Source of the DNA: Leucaena leucocephala
Lineage: Eukaryota > Streptophyta > Magnoliopsida > Fabales > Fabaceae
DNA: 64,000 bases
Reading direction: 5' to 3'
Assembly: GCA_037074615.1 (NCBI GenBank)
Contig: CM073546.1
Location: forward strand, 8,363,501 to 8,427,500
Shown: positions 39,060 through 51,420 of the stretch, piece after piece
Layout of the letters: each line of letters opens with the position of its first letter
How positions within the stretch are numbered: the first letter of the stretch is position 1
The notes under the pieces: model-generated
What the model was told of the DNA's origin: nothing
The model's database searches: none
Seen by the model: the letters and a program-made list of their open reading frames with translations, nothing else
Program-made: the position numbers and the translations under genes

Positions 39060-39660
39060 TATTATTGGATTAGAAAATAGAAGCTAACAGAGGATAGATT
39101 AATCCAACACTTAATCGATTAATTAAAGGAGGTAACTTTATTTAATCAAACTCTTAATCGATTAATTGTATTATTTTTGTGAAATATACGGTAAATATCT
39201 TATTTTTGTTAAATTAATCGATTAACAATTCCATTAATTGAGATTAATCAAACATCTAATCGATTAATTAATATTGAATATGAGTTAATAATTAATTGAT
39301 TAAGAATTCAATTAATATTAATTAATCAAACATTTAATCGATTAATTAGTATTGAATAAGAGTTAAATGTTTTTTTAGAATTAATTGATTAATAATTCAA
39401 CTAATTATAATTAATAGAATTACTAATCAATTCATTTGTCTAAATATGTGTATATTTAATGAAATTAATTGATTAATGGGTATTAATCGATTGGTTTTCT
39501 TTGAAATTAATCGATTAACAATTGATTAATTATAATTAATCAAATAACTAAATGATTAATTTGTCTAAATATGTGTATATTTAATGAAATTAATCGATTA
39601 ATAGGTATTAATCCATTATTTAATTGATTAATATAGAGTTTTATCAGTAATTAGTTATGA
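39060..39660. repeat. Pol-env spacer with ATCGATTAA palindrome repeats
   Basis: Degenerate repeats of about 90-110 bases are built around AATCGATTAATT and TTAATTGATTAA. Two copies share the longer phrase TTTGTCTAAATATGTGTATA followed by TTTAATGAAATTAAT (from about 39435 and 39555). The same palindrome recurs in this element's 3' LTR at 44430-44645. Confidence 0.75.
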
Positions 39661-39851
39661 CTTTTCACTATGCAACTCTAGCCCTAATCGACTAAACTTT
39701 ATTTTCTCTCATCTTCAACCTTCACAAATCCTCAAATTTATTTATAGGATACCTTGCGCACACTCCATCAATCAAAACCCACAAAAAATCGCTCATAAAT
39801 TCCTCTATTTCACCATTCAATCACTCAAATCCCTTATTCTTTACAGAAGCT

Positions 39852-42800
39852 ATGGCGAGCACAAAAATAACTAATACAAACAATAGCCTAATCCATCTAA
39901 GTCTACATCTCATGCTCCTTTCACATCAATTTCAAAAGAGGAGAAGAAGAAATTTCAAGCTAAGGTGGCCAAGGATGGCCCATATGCCTTAAAGAGTAAA
40001 AATAAGGACTAGTCAAGCAAAACACCGATGAAAGCAACAACCAAGGATAGAAGCAAAGTACACATTTCTTAGCATTTTCCTCAATCTACTTCAAAGAGAA
40101 AGACAAGGCTACAACAACCTAATTTTGACAGATTCTGATCATGAATTCACTATAATGTTAGAAAAGATAGTGAAGACTACCACTAAGTCACTTATCAAGA
40201 GGCAAAATACTCAAAGGAAGGTCTTTAGAACTCTAGCTCCTTTAAGTTCTCAACCCTCAAATTTGCCTTTTCTATAAGGTAACTTGGATTTAGATGTTAA
40301 TTTGGGGAAGTTTAACTTTGAGTTTAGGGAGAGAAAATGTTGCTATATAGTATTGTTGATATTCCTTCACTTAAGGCAGATCAAAATGTCAATTTGGATT
40401 AAATAGAGCCATTACACCATTTTGACAATTGGCTTAGAATTAATGAAACATATAATCTGGATGTAGTCAGAAAGTTTTTCTACAATATGGAAATTTTTGA
40501 TACATTTGGATGATGATGAAAATATTGTTGATAGCTATCTAACTACTAGATCGAGAGTTTAGGAGATCAAGCTAAACTTTAGTTCAATTAATCAGATGAT
40601 ATGTGCTCTGACATCGGTACTAATAAAGACTATGGATTAAGCTAGGGTACATTACATTCTTATGTAAACTAACTGCAAACTAACAAGACTTTCCCTCTTA
40701 CTCTTTCTTTTACCCTGAGTCAAATATGTAATTTCTATCACATGATTCATTACATCTTCTCTCAGTTCATGAACATTAAGTCCAACAGCTTCACTTATCT
40801 TAATCAGTAGGAATACATCACACTAGCTAGGATAATCAGTGGGGAGAAGCTCTATTTAAAGGCATTTATCTATAGTAAATGAGGGAATTATGTCTCAACA
40901 GATCAAGGACTATCCCTATGCCGTATTCTCAACTTGTATCCTTTTCCCTCAAGTAATTCAACATTTATCATATAAAAGAAAGAAAGAAGGAACAAATTGG
41001 AGCTTTTGGGATATCTCAACTGTACAAGATGAAGATCAAGCTCCCTTATGATACCGAGACTAACTCCAAGATACATTCAAGTCAAGCAACCTACGTGTCA
41101 CATCCTGATTTTTCTATCTATATAGGACTGATAAAGGAAAGATGTTAAGAAGAGATTGTGACAATGATTAGAATAAAAGACAATGATTAGATAATTTTTA
41201 AGTCAAAGAAAGTAAGAAGGTATAAAGTTATAAAGCCAAAGGACTAAACTATAAATAGTAAACACTCCAGGACTAAATTGTAAATAGTAAAAGTCTAGGG
41301 ATTAAATTGTAAATAGTGAAAAGTTAAAGGAACTTAAATGGAGTTTTGAAATTTTAGGGACTAAACTGGAGTTTTAAATTTTGTAGAAAGGACTAAAGTG
41401 AAATTTGGTAAATTAAAGGATTAAAGTGTAATTTTACTAAATTTAGAGGTAAAAGTATAATTATGGAAATTTGTGCTAGAAAAGGCCCAAAATAGTGTTA
41501 CATGAAGGCCTAAAATGCTAAGAAATTGTTTAGAAGCCAAGTGAAATTTTGTACTATTTATAAAAAAAAAGAAGAACGGAAACTTTAGGGAAATTGCAAG
41601 AGCACGAGTTTGCTTGTGAAGTGTCCCTTGTAGGATCCACACCATGTGTACAAGATGCAACATGGAAGCCAAGTAAGATAGGAGAATTTTTGCCATGTTC
41701 TATATTATATTAAAATAATACAAGAATTAAATTAATGATGATTAAGGAATTAAGCAACCAATCACATGCAAGATTAAGGTTATGTAATAATTAGATAATT
41801 GATGGGTATTTTAATCCCAAGATGCCAAGGTACTTTGATCCAAGAAAGCTAAGGAATAAGGTAAGCAATCTTCCTAATTTTATATATACATTTTGGAAGA
41901 TTGCAACTTAGGTTTTAATTGTTGGAAAATGGATTTCTCACTTGATCCCCTTGCTGAATGAAATTTACAAATGAAGAAAGAAAAGGAAGCTTAAGTTAGA
42001 ATCATGCAATTCACACTAAGATAAGCTAGATTGGATAATTGGTTATTGAATTAAATTGTAATTCTTGACTTTACTCTTATGAGGGCCATTCTTCCAGCTA
42101 CTGTACAGAATCAAGGAGATCGAATTTCATTGTTCTAATGCTTCCATTGAATTCAAATGATAATTTTGTATAGAATTGAATAAGTTTAAAACCTTGGAAG
42201 CATTGGAATAGAAATGGGAAATTTTGAAACCTTCTATATTACTATTCATACATGTGAACAGTGATAAGAATTTCATAATTTTGATACTTTCAATGGGTTT
42301 AAAATAAAAAAATTGTGTAAGATAAAGTAGATAAATAAGTTTTGAAAGCATTAGAATCAAAATGAGAATTTTTGAAAAATATTAAGTGTTGTACAGTTCT
42401 GTCCAGATCAGGAGCAGCAACTAGAATTTTGAAATTATGAGTTTATAAATGGATTCAGAAGGCAACATTGTGTAGGGTAAAGTCAAGATACAAATTAATT
42501 CAAAAGTTAAGACAATTAACAGAAAATAGGAAATGTTAGGAGTTTATCTATTCTAGAGATGAACCAAGCTTTAAAACTTGTTACATTAAATTGTAAGTTG
42601 TAGGTGGTGATCCTATATTTAGGATTGGACAATTGTGGCCAAGAGGGGAGCAAGTGGGAAGCAAGAGGTAAAGAGAAAGGATAGATAAAAGCAAGCTAAG
42701 GATAGAGAAATTATACCTGAACTTGTATGCTTGATGCTTGAGTGTTGTTAATGTGCTAATGGCTTGACTGGATTATGTGAAGTATATATAATTAAGTGAT

Positions 42801-43986
42801 GCTCTGTTTCTTTTATGCTATGACCATATGTTATAATTATGCATCATGGAAGCAATTCATTATGCAAGCATGATCATAGTAAGCAAGCATGTTTAACACT
42901 AAGCATTTAGTTGCATACATTATTTGTGGTACCGTTTGCTTTTTAACTCCAACAAAAATCTCACCCCTCCATGTCACTCTAACACCAATAGTTTCTTCAA
43001 AGATAGTAGAAGATGAAGATGCGAGAAGAGGAGTTAGGGGATAGATAGCATGATTGATTGTAATTTATGTTATGTTATGACTTATGTAACGCATGAATGA
43101 AATATATTTAGTTTCTGGCAGTAATTTGTATCTACCTAAGTAAAATAATAAATGATTAAATAAATATATAATATTTTACTAAAACTTAGTTGGCATGTGA
43201 AACTTCGTTTTAACACTAAGAATTCCTTATTTTAATATCTGTACAAGGAGAATAAAATTTTCAAAGTTAGGGACCAAAATTTGTTTCCAGAAGTTTGACC
43301 AAATGAACAGTGATCTTTGAAGCTAATACTGTACAAATTGGCTAATCATTTGGTCTGAGATCTTTGTATAGCCTTTTGAACCACTTCGTTTTTATTTTTC
43401 TTGAATTATTTATGATTTTTTTAAATTTGTCGCCAAATCTTGAAATACCACATGAACAGTAATCGCAGACTTAGAAATTCTAGATTTAGTAAATAAACTT
43501 CAATGGTTGTTTAAGTGATTATAAATTCTATCGAATGGTCCCTAAGACATACAAAAGTAAGGTATTACATTACTAGTGCTTCCCTTCCTCAAGATGAAGG
43601 ACATTTCTTTGTTGGACCTCAAGTCTCTACTGCACCATCATTTCTAGGTGCATCTATTTAAAGGTGTATCCATATTGAGTCTGTAAAGCTAGAGAATAGA
43701 CTCATTTCTCTAGAAAAAAGTAGACATCAATCGTGAGAGGCAAATCTAAGGGATCCAGACCCTTCTAAAGAGTCATATATGAGATTTGAAAGCATTTAAG
43801 GAGGAACTGAGAGAGAGGCAAGAGGTTATTTCAGAAAAGCAAGAGGCTATTCATAAGGAGGTAACTGATGTGAAGAATATCCTTCTCGCCCATTTGAATA
43901 ACTTTGGACCTTCTATCTCAGAAGAAAAGCTCAGGGATCAGCCTCTACTCAGCATGACCAATATGTTCCATCTCCATCATCTTTAA
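39852..43986 (+). pseudogene. Envelope-like ORF of Sirevirus-like element, split by LTR C
   Basis: It starts MASTK, then a Lys/Ser-rich segment, then PLHHFDNWLRINETYN, VVRKFFYNMEIF, DSYLTTRS and INQMICALTS. This parallels the minus-strand copy at 9351-10824. A gypsy LTR occupies 41096-43569. After it the frame resumes with SASLPQDEGHFF, VKLENRLISLEK and a coiled coil ending in the intact frame 43786-43986 (RERQEVISEKQEAIHKEVTD). Without the insertion the gene is about 1.66 kb. Stops and frameshifts are numerous. Confidence 0.7.
41096..43569 (+). mobile_element. Gypsy LTR (C) inserted in the envelope-like ORF
   Basis: It starts TGTCACATCC and ends GGTATTACA, the ends of the A/B/D family, and is 2,474 bases long. 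Near 41220-41420 a phrase GGACTAAATTGTAAATAGT is repeated several times with changes. Flanks are ctacg and ttact, not a clean duplication. No internal region is attached, so it is best read as a solo LTR. Short open frames within it are accidental. Confidence 0.8.
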
Positions 43987-44108
43987 AGCCTCAACTTGTA
44001 GTTCCTCACCATACCTTTTCCTTCCAGCTCCACCCAACCTAGCCTTCCTTTACCCCTACTTTCCATGATTATTCCTTCAACTCTAGCCCCAACCCTTTTG
44101 GATAATAT

Positions 44109-44310
44109 CAAAAAGGGGGAGAGAGGAAGTGATGAGAAGATGAATGATTCATCTCTTGAGTAATTGACTTGCTGTTGTTTTTTTAATTATCTTGTTTCTT
44201 GTTTTAATGTATGACTAATTGTTATTTCAATATATTCAAGTTACGGTCTATTTTATCTCATGTTAAGTATTTTGATTCGCTTGGTTTTGTTATCATCAAA
44301 AAGGGAGAGA
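44109..44310 (+). other. Two polypurine tracts before the copia 3' LTR
   Basis: CAAAAAGGGGGAGAGAGG at 44109-44126 and CAAAAAGGGAGAGA at 44297-44310, the second touching the LTR start. Multiple polypurine tracts are a known Sirevirus trait. Confidence 0.7.
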
Positions 44311-44311
44311 A

Positions 44312-45060
44312 TGTTAGAATCCATACTTAATTTAATGATATTTTGATTATGTCAAAATTAATTCAAATTGTTTTGGTAAAAGATCATTTAATCAATCAAG
44401 TTGTTTGCCAAAAGTAACATAAAAAGTTAAATCAAGTTAATCGATTAATGAGTATAATTTAACCAATTGAAGGTACGGTTAATGTTAGGACATTGCTCTT
44501 TGGTATAAAAAGAAAATCAATGAATCATTAAGTAATCGATTAATGAGTGTCCATTAATCGATTCATTTTTCAATTAATGTCATGAAGTTGCTCTCTGGAA
44601 TTAAAAAGATAAGTCAATTAATCCATTAATTAATCAATTAATTCTAAATAATCAATATTCCAATTTTAACATGAAAGCAAGGATAGATACGTTTTCATCA
44701 TCAAGAGTCTTTCATAATATATTTTTTAACAAAACAACTCATTTTCATCTTAATCAAAAATCCAAAAATATTTACCTTTATGCACCTTACTTTTATCGAA
44801 TCAATTTCTAAATCCCCAAAGCCATTTTTTCCCTGCTCAGGTTTTTTATTGATTTTGACATCTAATCTGCTAGGTTTCCATATAAAAGGCTCCTCAAGAA
44901 GAATGATAGGGTTGTGCCTTATACTATATTATATTGGGTGCAATAAACTTTATTTTGATGGATCAGACTATGACAATCTGCCCTCATTATAGAAATGCTT
45001 GAAAAAAAATACTTTAGGGTGTTATTGAAAAATATTTGAGGGTGTTAGAGACGTATCTTA
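44312..45060 (+). repeat. 3' LTR of Sirevirus-like element, partial
   Basis: It starts TGTTAGAATCC straight after the polypurine tract and has ATCGATTAA motifs at 44438, 44525, 44557 and, as degenerate copies, to 44640. The 3' boundary is not clear; by about 45060 the sequence gives way to the promoter region of the WAT1-like gene, so the LTR is either short or truncated. Confidence 0.55.
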
Positions 45061-45295
45061 ACCCAAAATAGTTATGTATATGGAACTAAATAATAATGAT
45101 AAGAAAATCATATAATCATAAGGATCATAATTAAAAAAAAAAGTCACGTCCAACTTTTGATGTTTATTTATCACACGAAATAGTGTTTAAAAGAATCATA
45201 ATATTCATCAGAGAGAAAGATAGACATACACGGCTTATTAGGAATTTAGACATGTTGGTAAAGATGACATAGACAAATAATGGTTGGAGGTTTGG

Positions 45296-45306
45296 TATAT
45301 AAATAG
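45296..45306 (+). promoter_or_regulatory. TATA box of WAT1-like gene
   Basis: TATATAAATAG lies 143 bases before the ATG, which leaves room for a leader of about 110-120 bases. The leader includes a (CT)n tract at 45384-45395, common in plant 5' UTRs. Confidence 0.7.
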
Positions 45307-45448
45307 TGAGGCTCTTCAAAGTTTTTGTTAACACACTAACGATCTTCTTTGAGTGTGTTCTTCCTTCAATATAATACTTCATCCTTCTCTCTCTCTCCAA
45401 TTTCTTCTCCAAATTAAAAGAAAGCAGGAGTAAGTACGTGTATAAGAA

Positions 45449-48400
45449 ATGGCGGATTTAGTAAGTTGTGGAAGCTTCCTTGAGAACTCAAAACACTACA
45501 TTGCCATGATTTCTTTGCAGTTTGGATATGCAGGCATGAATATTATCACTAAGGTTTCCCTCAACCATGGGATGAGCCATTATGTCCTCGTGGTTTATCG
45601 GCACGCCTTCGCAACTGCTTCCATTGCTCCGTTCGCTTTCCTGTTTGAAAGGTTCGTGCGTACCATATATCTATGTAAAATATAAAAATTCTACTAGTCG
45701 ATCCAGAACTATACACGAATGGTATTAGCTCATTTTTCTCATATTTTTGTTGCAGGAAAGGTCAACCAAAGATAACATTCCGAGTATTCATGCAAATTTT
45801 CATCCTTGCTCTTCTTGGGTTAGTTCCCTTTTCTTTTACCTTTTGTAAGTTATAACATGCGCTATTGCTATAACTAAATTTAACTGTTTAGTTCATTTCA
45901 TATATTATTTTGTTTTGTTCTTCAACAGACCTGTGATTGATCAAAATTTCTACTACGCCGGGTTGAAATTCACTTCCCCAACCTTCTCTTGTGCAATGAG
46001 CAACATGGTTCCGGCCATGACTTTTGTGATGGTTGTTTTATGCCGGTAACTAAATTAACCATACCTTTAAATCAGCTTAAAATAATTATTTTTGCGCTTT
46101 TACGATACAACACCTTTACATATTTATTTCATACAACAAAGAATCAATTCTCCACAACTCCATACAAATGAGCAAGATATATATTGATATGTGTGTGTGT
46201 GTGTATATGATAGGATTCATCTTATGTGCGGGCCCCATCACTTTGTCTCTCTCTTTCTACTTTTTGATGATATAATTAAATATTTACTCCAAGAAATAAA
46301 ATCTTACTATTATACATCGATATTAGGGAAAACTCTTCAACTAGAGAAAAATAAAGATATAGTAGCGGTGACACTCACCTAACAAGTGGGACCCATCACC
46401 TTCTCTTTTTTCTCTTTGTACTGAATCTCACATATTAACTAATTACCTTGTTCATATATTTTTATTGGGATAAAAACTAATTTTTGTTTGGAAAATAATA
46501 TATAGGATGGAGAAGATCAACATGAAGAAGGTGAGGTGTTAAGCAAAGGTGGTGGGAACCATAGTGACAGTGGCTGGTGCCATGTTAATGACACTGTACA
46601 AAGGTCCTATTTTGGAGATGGTGTGGTCCAAACACGCCCACTTTCACACCACAACCAATATTCAAACTACAGAACACACTTCAACTTCTTCCTCAGACAA
46701 ACAATTGTTCATTGGCTCCATTTTCCTTATCATTGCAACTTTTTGCCTGGGCTTCCCTTTTTGTTTTACAAGTAAGACACCATAAAACCACACTCAATTA
46801 TTATCATTAGTTATTCTCATGTTTACTCAATCTAGCTATACACTAAATTTTTGGGAAATTATTGAAAAAATCCCCCATTATAAAATTGATTGACCAAATG
46901 TACTTGACTTATTAAAATTTATTTTTAGCAAGTACAATATATCTTTAGCTATGTATAAATACCTTCTCATTTTTTATATAGTTAAAGATATGTTACATAC
47001 AGTTGAAGAAGAAAAGTTACACATTTAACATAGATTATAAATATATTTGAGCAATAAATTTTGTAATGAGAAATTTTTCAGCAAATTCCGAACTAATCAT
47101 TTGTGAATTGATATATATGTATATTAATAATTTTGATTTTTTTAATTATGATATTTTAACATTTTTTTTTGGATTTAAATGAACATTGGACAGGCAAAAG
47201 CATTGGAGACATACACGAATCATCAATTGAGTTTGACATCACTAGTGTGCTTCGTAGGAACCCTTCAGGCAATTGTTGTTACTTGTGTGGTGGAAAACAA
47301 TCCTTCGGCGTGGAAGATTGGCTTCGACATGAACTTGCTTGCTGCTGCCTATGCCGTAATTAAGCTACTTCTTAATTATCTCTTCTGATTTTATATATGT
47401 TTTCCTTAGTTAAAAAACAATTAACACAATATTAATGTTAATGCTTTATTAGGGAATTGTGACGTCAAGCTTATCATACTACGTGCAAGGACTGGTGATC
47501 AAGAAGAAAGGTCCTGTCTTTGCTACTGCCTTTAGCCCTTTGATGATGATTATTGTGGCTGTCATGAGCTCCTTCATCCTTGCTGAACAAATTTATGTTG
47601 GAGGGTAACTTTCTCTCTCTCTCTCTCTCTATATATATATACTCCTCCAGTCTTTTATACACAACCCAATTAGGGAGTTGATCTTTATTCTAAATATAAA
47701 ATATATTTTATATATTTATCAATATTTTTAAAAATTAGCCCTATTGATACTTCCTCAACAAAAATCAAATAAGAGAGAGAGATGAATTTAACGAAAATTA
47801 TTAGGGTGTTTTAGAGAAAAATATGTCATAATAACTTAATAACTTCCTTAATCAATCAAATTAGTTAAATATATCATATATTAAAGATTTGATTAGTATA
47901 TTCTAAATTTTTTTGAAATTATAAATTCATAACATTTTAAAAAAAATTACTCAAACTTTTATCAAAAATAAAATATAAATTTCACAAACCTCCGCATTTT
48001 TAAAAACTACATATTTATCGTCCTCCAGGTTTTTAAAAACTACATTATTATCCTTTCTTATATATATTGTCATCTGATTGGGTTAAATTTAAACATTGTC
48101 GAATTATTGAATAGTTCTTCCAAAAGCATTTTCTATATTCAAATGGATTCAAACTCGAGACTTCATCCTTAAGTGGTCAAAATCCTTTTTAATGGGATAA
48201 ATGCCTATTAATTAGATATCCCTAGCTTCTATTGTCTAGAGAAGTTTGTGAATAAATTTTGTTTAAAAGAAATTGTGAGTAATTTTAAAACAACATAGAA
48301 GTTTGTGCAATTTCATTAGAACTCAGCGGAATTTTTATTTGATTTACATTTCATTTCAAGAGAGTTTTATGTAAATTTTAAGCCTAGCAATTTTTGTTTG

Positions 48401-48709
48401 AACCTATTACTAATGAAGAATAATTCATCACTTTTGTTTGGGTGCAGTGTGATTGGGAGCATCTTAATAGTCATTAGATTGTACTCTGTCTTATGGGGAA
48501 AGCATAAAGAAAGAGTGGAACGCAAAGTGGCTGAAGCAAAAGAAATAGCCTTACCAATGAAGGCTTCTCAAGTTGATGAAAATAATAATAATAATTATTC
48601 ATCTGATGGAAAACAATTAATTAATAATGAATCAAAATTAGAGGAATCCTTCAACAACAATAATTCAGTTCTCATTAGCATGCCTCACAGTACCAACCAG
48701 GAGCCATAA
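45449..48709 (+). pseudogene. WAT1-related (nodulin MtN21/EamA) transporter gene with stop and frameshift in exon 4
   Basis: Seven GT-AG exons: 45449-45651, 45756-45818, 45929-46045, 46506-46771, 47194-47355, 47453-47604, 48448-48709. Family features are GYAGMNIITKVSLNHGMSHY, VVYRHAFATASIAPFAF, GPVIDQNFYYAGLKFTSPTF, GTIVTVAGAMLMTLYKGP, GTLQAIVVTCV and VIKKKGPVFATAFSPLMMII. The whole would be 407 residues, normal for these ten-helix drug/metabolite transporters; the founding member works at the vacuole in auxin export. Two lesions lie in exon 4. TAA at 46540-46542 replaces the CAA of KVRCQAKVVGT. A run of five T at 46740-46744, where four keep the frame (ATFAWASLFVLQ), shifts it. Exon 7 also has IRLYS for the usual IGLYS. 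All splice sites are intact, so the damage looks recent. Substrate cannot be told from sequence. Confidence 0.93.
47611..47640. repeat. (CT)n(AT)n microsatellite in intron 6
   Basis: About nine CT units run into a TA run just after the intron 6 donor site. Confidence 0.9.
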
Positions 48710-49579
48710 GCTTAATTAATTAATTGAGCCACTTGGAATAATATCAAGAGGGATTACTTTTGGGGAGTTTTTATTGGATCTTTTTCATAATTATTGAAGG
48801 GGTCGTGTTTGTTATATTATCTAATTGTAGCTGCATAATTTTGAAACAAACTTTCAACTGATTACATCCTCATCAGTTTATAAAAGCAGAAACATGTTTT
48901 TAGCTCCTTTAATTTTCTTTTCTAATTTTATCTTGTCCGTCTTAATTTCTTCTTCTTAATTAGTAGTAAATTTTTTTTTTCTATATTTTGTTTGTGGAAG
49001 AATATTATACGTATAGCTGACGTCTGATTCAGACTCCACTGAGGCCGATAATGATTTGGCGTTTTATGACACATATATAGTGAGTAAAACACAATGAATT
49101 TTTCTTAGTTGTTTTCATAAAATTATAAACTCCTCTAATCAGTTTTATTAATTAATTAATTAATTAATAAGATATTTTCCCTTCACGCTATGCAAAATAC
49201 ATAATAATTTAATTATTATGTATTTTTAATGAGAATTTCTTTGCAATTTAATGAAAAATTGAGTAATTGTTTTTAAGAAAAATATGATCAAACAAATATA
49301 ATTAAAAATATGAAGTTAAAAGAAATTCAACTTTATATTAAGGTCAAAATTATGCCAAATATAAGTTACAAAGGTTAAAAAATATATTAGTAGATAAACA
49401 TTTATGTGTTTGGCCCCAAAAAAATAAGGGAGAAAGACAAAAAAAATCCATTTGGATTTCAAAATGATAAATTGGGTCTCTGAATATTGAAAATGATAGA
49501 TTGGGCAGGAGGCCCAATCTGTTATTTATAAATTTGTGTGCAAAGACCAAATTATCTTTCACTTTCCCAATATTTTGAC
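48710..49579. other. 3' flank of WAT1-like gene
   Basis: AT-rich, no gene. It includes an ATTA/TTAA tract at 49147-49170. No certain polyadenylation signal can be named. Confidence 0.5.
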
Positions 49580-49768
49580 AATACGATTTACAAGTTTGCC
49601 AATGATATTTATAACTCTAACAATGATATTTATAACTCCTATAATAATATTTATAACTTTGATAATAGTATTTATAATTTTGATAATGGTGTTTGTAACT
49701 TTGCCAATGGTATTTGTACCTCCCATAGTGGTATTTGCAATTTCAACAATGATATTTATATCCTTATG
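49580..49768 (+). repeat. 21-bp minisatellite, nine units, open in one frame
   Basis: Nine units of exactly 21 bases with consensus AATGRTATTTRTAAYTTTGAT. Because 21 is a multiple of three, the plus strand reads as a heptapeptide repeat, consensus N-[DGS]-I-[YC]-N-[FS]-x. Differences between units include silent and replacement changes. The open frame extends 49538-49816. No known domain is recognised and it may be non-coding. Confidence 0.85.
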
Positions 49769-51420
49769 GGATATGAACCCATTCCTTACTATGCTAACTC
49801 TTATTGTCTACTTTAGTATAATTTATGAGACTATAAAGGCCCAAATACAATCCCAGCTTTGACTTTAGTCATTCAACAATGTTTCACTTCCAAACCAAAC
49901 AAATTTTTGGCTTGAATATCTCAAGCTATTCAAAAGATGAACATGAACTTCCATACAGGAAATAGGCTTCAAAGTCAGTCCATTTCCATCTTCACTGATA
50001 AGCTATCTCTGTCGATTCAATGATTATAACGCCAATTTGTCATTTGTCAAATAATACATTATTAACACCTGAATTTCAATCCATTTTAACCATATTTTCA
50101 GTCATAAGAATGATTCATGGAAAATAACAATGAGATTCTTCATCACAACTGAACAGAAAGAGATAATTGAAAAAAAAAAACAGAAAACATTTTTAAAAAG
50201 TAAGCCACAGATTCACACCAGCTATGTAAACCTTATTTATGGAGCCAACATGAAGGCAAACCATGCAAATTTTGTAGAAATATACACAATATGCCTAGTT
50301 CCAGTACCTTACTTCAAAAATCAGATGCAGGTAATGTTCTATTGTAACCGCTTAAAACCATGAAGCCAACAAAATGAGGTACAAAACTATGAGTAAATCA
50401 TGTTCTATTAAAACAACTATATTAAGTATAATTCACAAGATTTTCATATTTTCTAAACTTCCCGATAAGAGTAAAAACAGTAACATGGTTTTCCAGAATA
50501 TCATCCAACCCCTATTTAGTCACTAAAATGATGTTCCAAGTTCCAACATCCAATACTAATGCCGGTATGACATCCACTGTTTATTTCACTCATCAATGTT
50601 GCTTAATCGTGCATGTGGTGTGGAATATGTTGGATAGGATTGAAGGGGTGGGTTCCGTTCGTGGTAAGAAACAAGCAAATAGGCTTTCTGTTAAGTTGCA
50701 AGAGTTTCAAACCACATGGAAGACAACTTCATATATATAAGCATAGGCTACATTGTTATAGAGTGAAATAGACTGATTGAAATCGAACTTCATATATATA
50801 ACCAAAGGCTACTCTGTGGTTGGATATCCAACAATGGTCAATGAAGACTTCTAATGGTTACTCCTCACGCACTCCCAGAAAGAAAGAATGTTCAGAAATA
50901 CAAGTGCAAATGAAGAGATGCTGAGTAAGCTAACAAAGTGGTGGTTTCAGTTAGTGGGGGATCCTTTATATAGAAGTCATAAGTTACAGAAGGCGTATTT
51001 TTTTTCTTTTTAATTTCTCACATCAGCTCTTGCCAATCCAACATGGTAGTTAAAACTGGCATCTATCTACGTATGGCTGTTGCAGACTTATGGTATGCTG
51101 TTCCCTAAACTACTGCTAAATTTAATAAGCCACCGCAGACGGCATATAGAAGACCTTTGACATATGAAGGTACTATTACAAAAAGCAGGGAAACGGTGAG
51201 AGGAATATTGTAATCATTTCATGTAATTTTACACAAGTACCAGACTTGTATGCAGTTCTGTAGTTCCTTGCTATCAGGATTCTCAATCAAAATACAACAA
51301 ATATGTTTATTGAAAAATCATATGGTTGCCATATCTTGTTTGGATAACCTAACAATTCATATATAAATTTAATCAAAGTAGTTAAATAGGCCATATATTA
51401 AGGACCTGAGGAGTATAATT
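49769..51420. other. Intergenic DNA, no gene recognised
   Basis: Less AT-rich than its surroundings. Open frames at 50130-50363 and 50528-50740 have no family resemblance that I can see. Confidence 0.4.

Noticed and set aside
47474..47662. Minus-strand frame over WAT1 exon 6
   Set aside because: Antisense shadow of a real exon plus the CT/AT microsatellite.
50528..50740. 70-residue frame in slightly GC-richer DNA, considered as a gene exon
   Set aside because: No family resemblance, no supported splice context and no flanking coding sequence.
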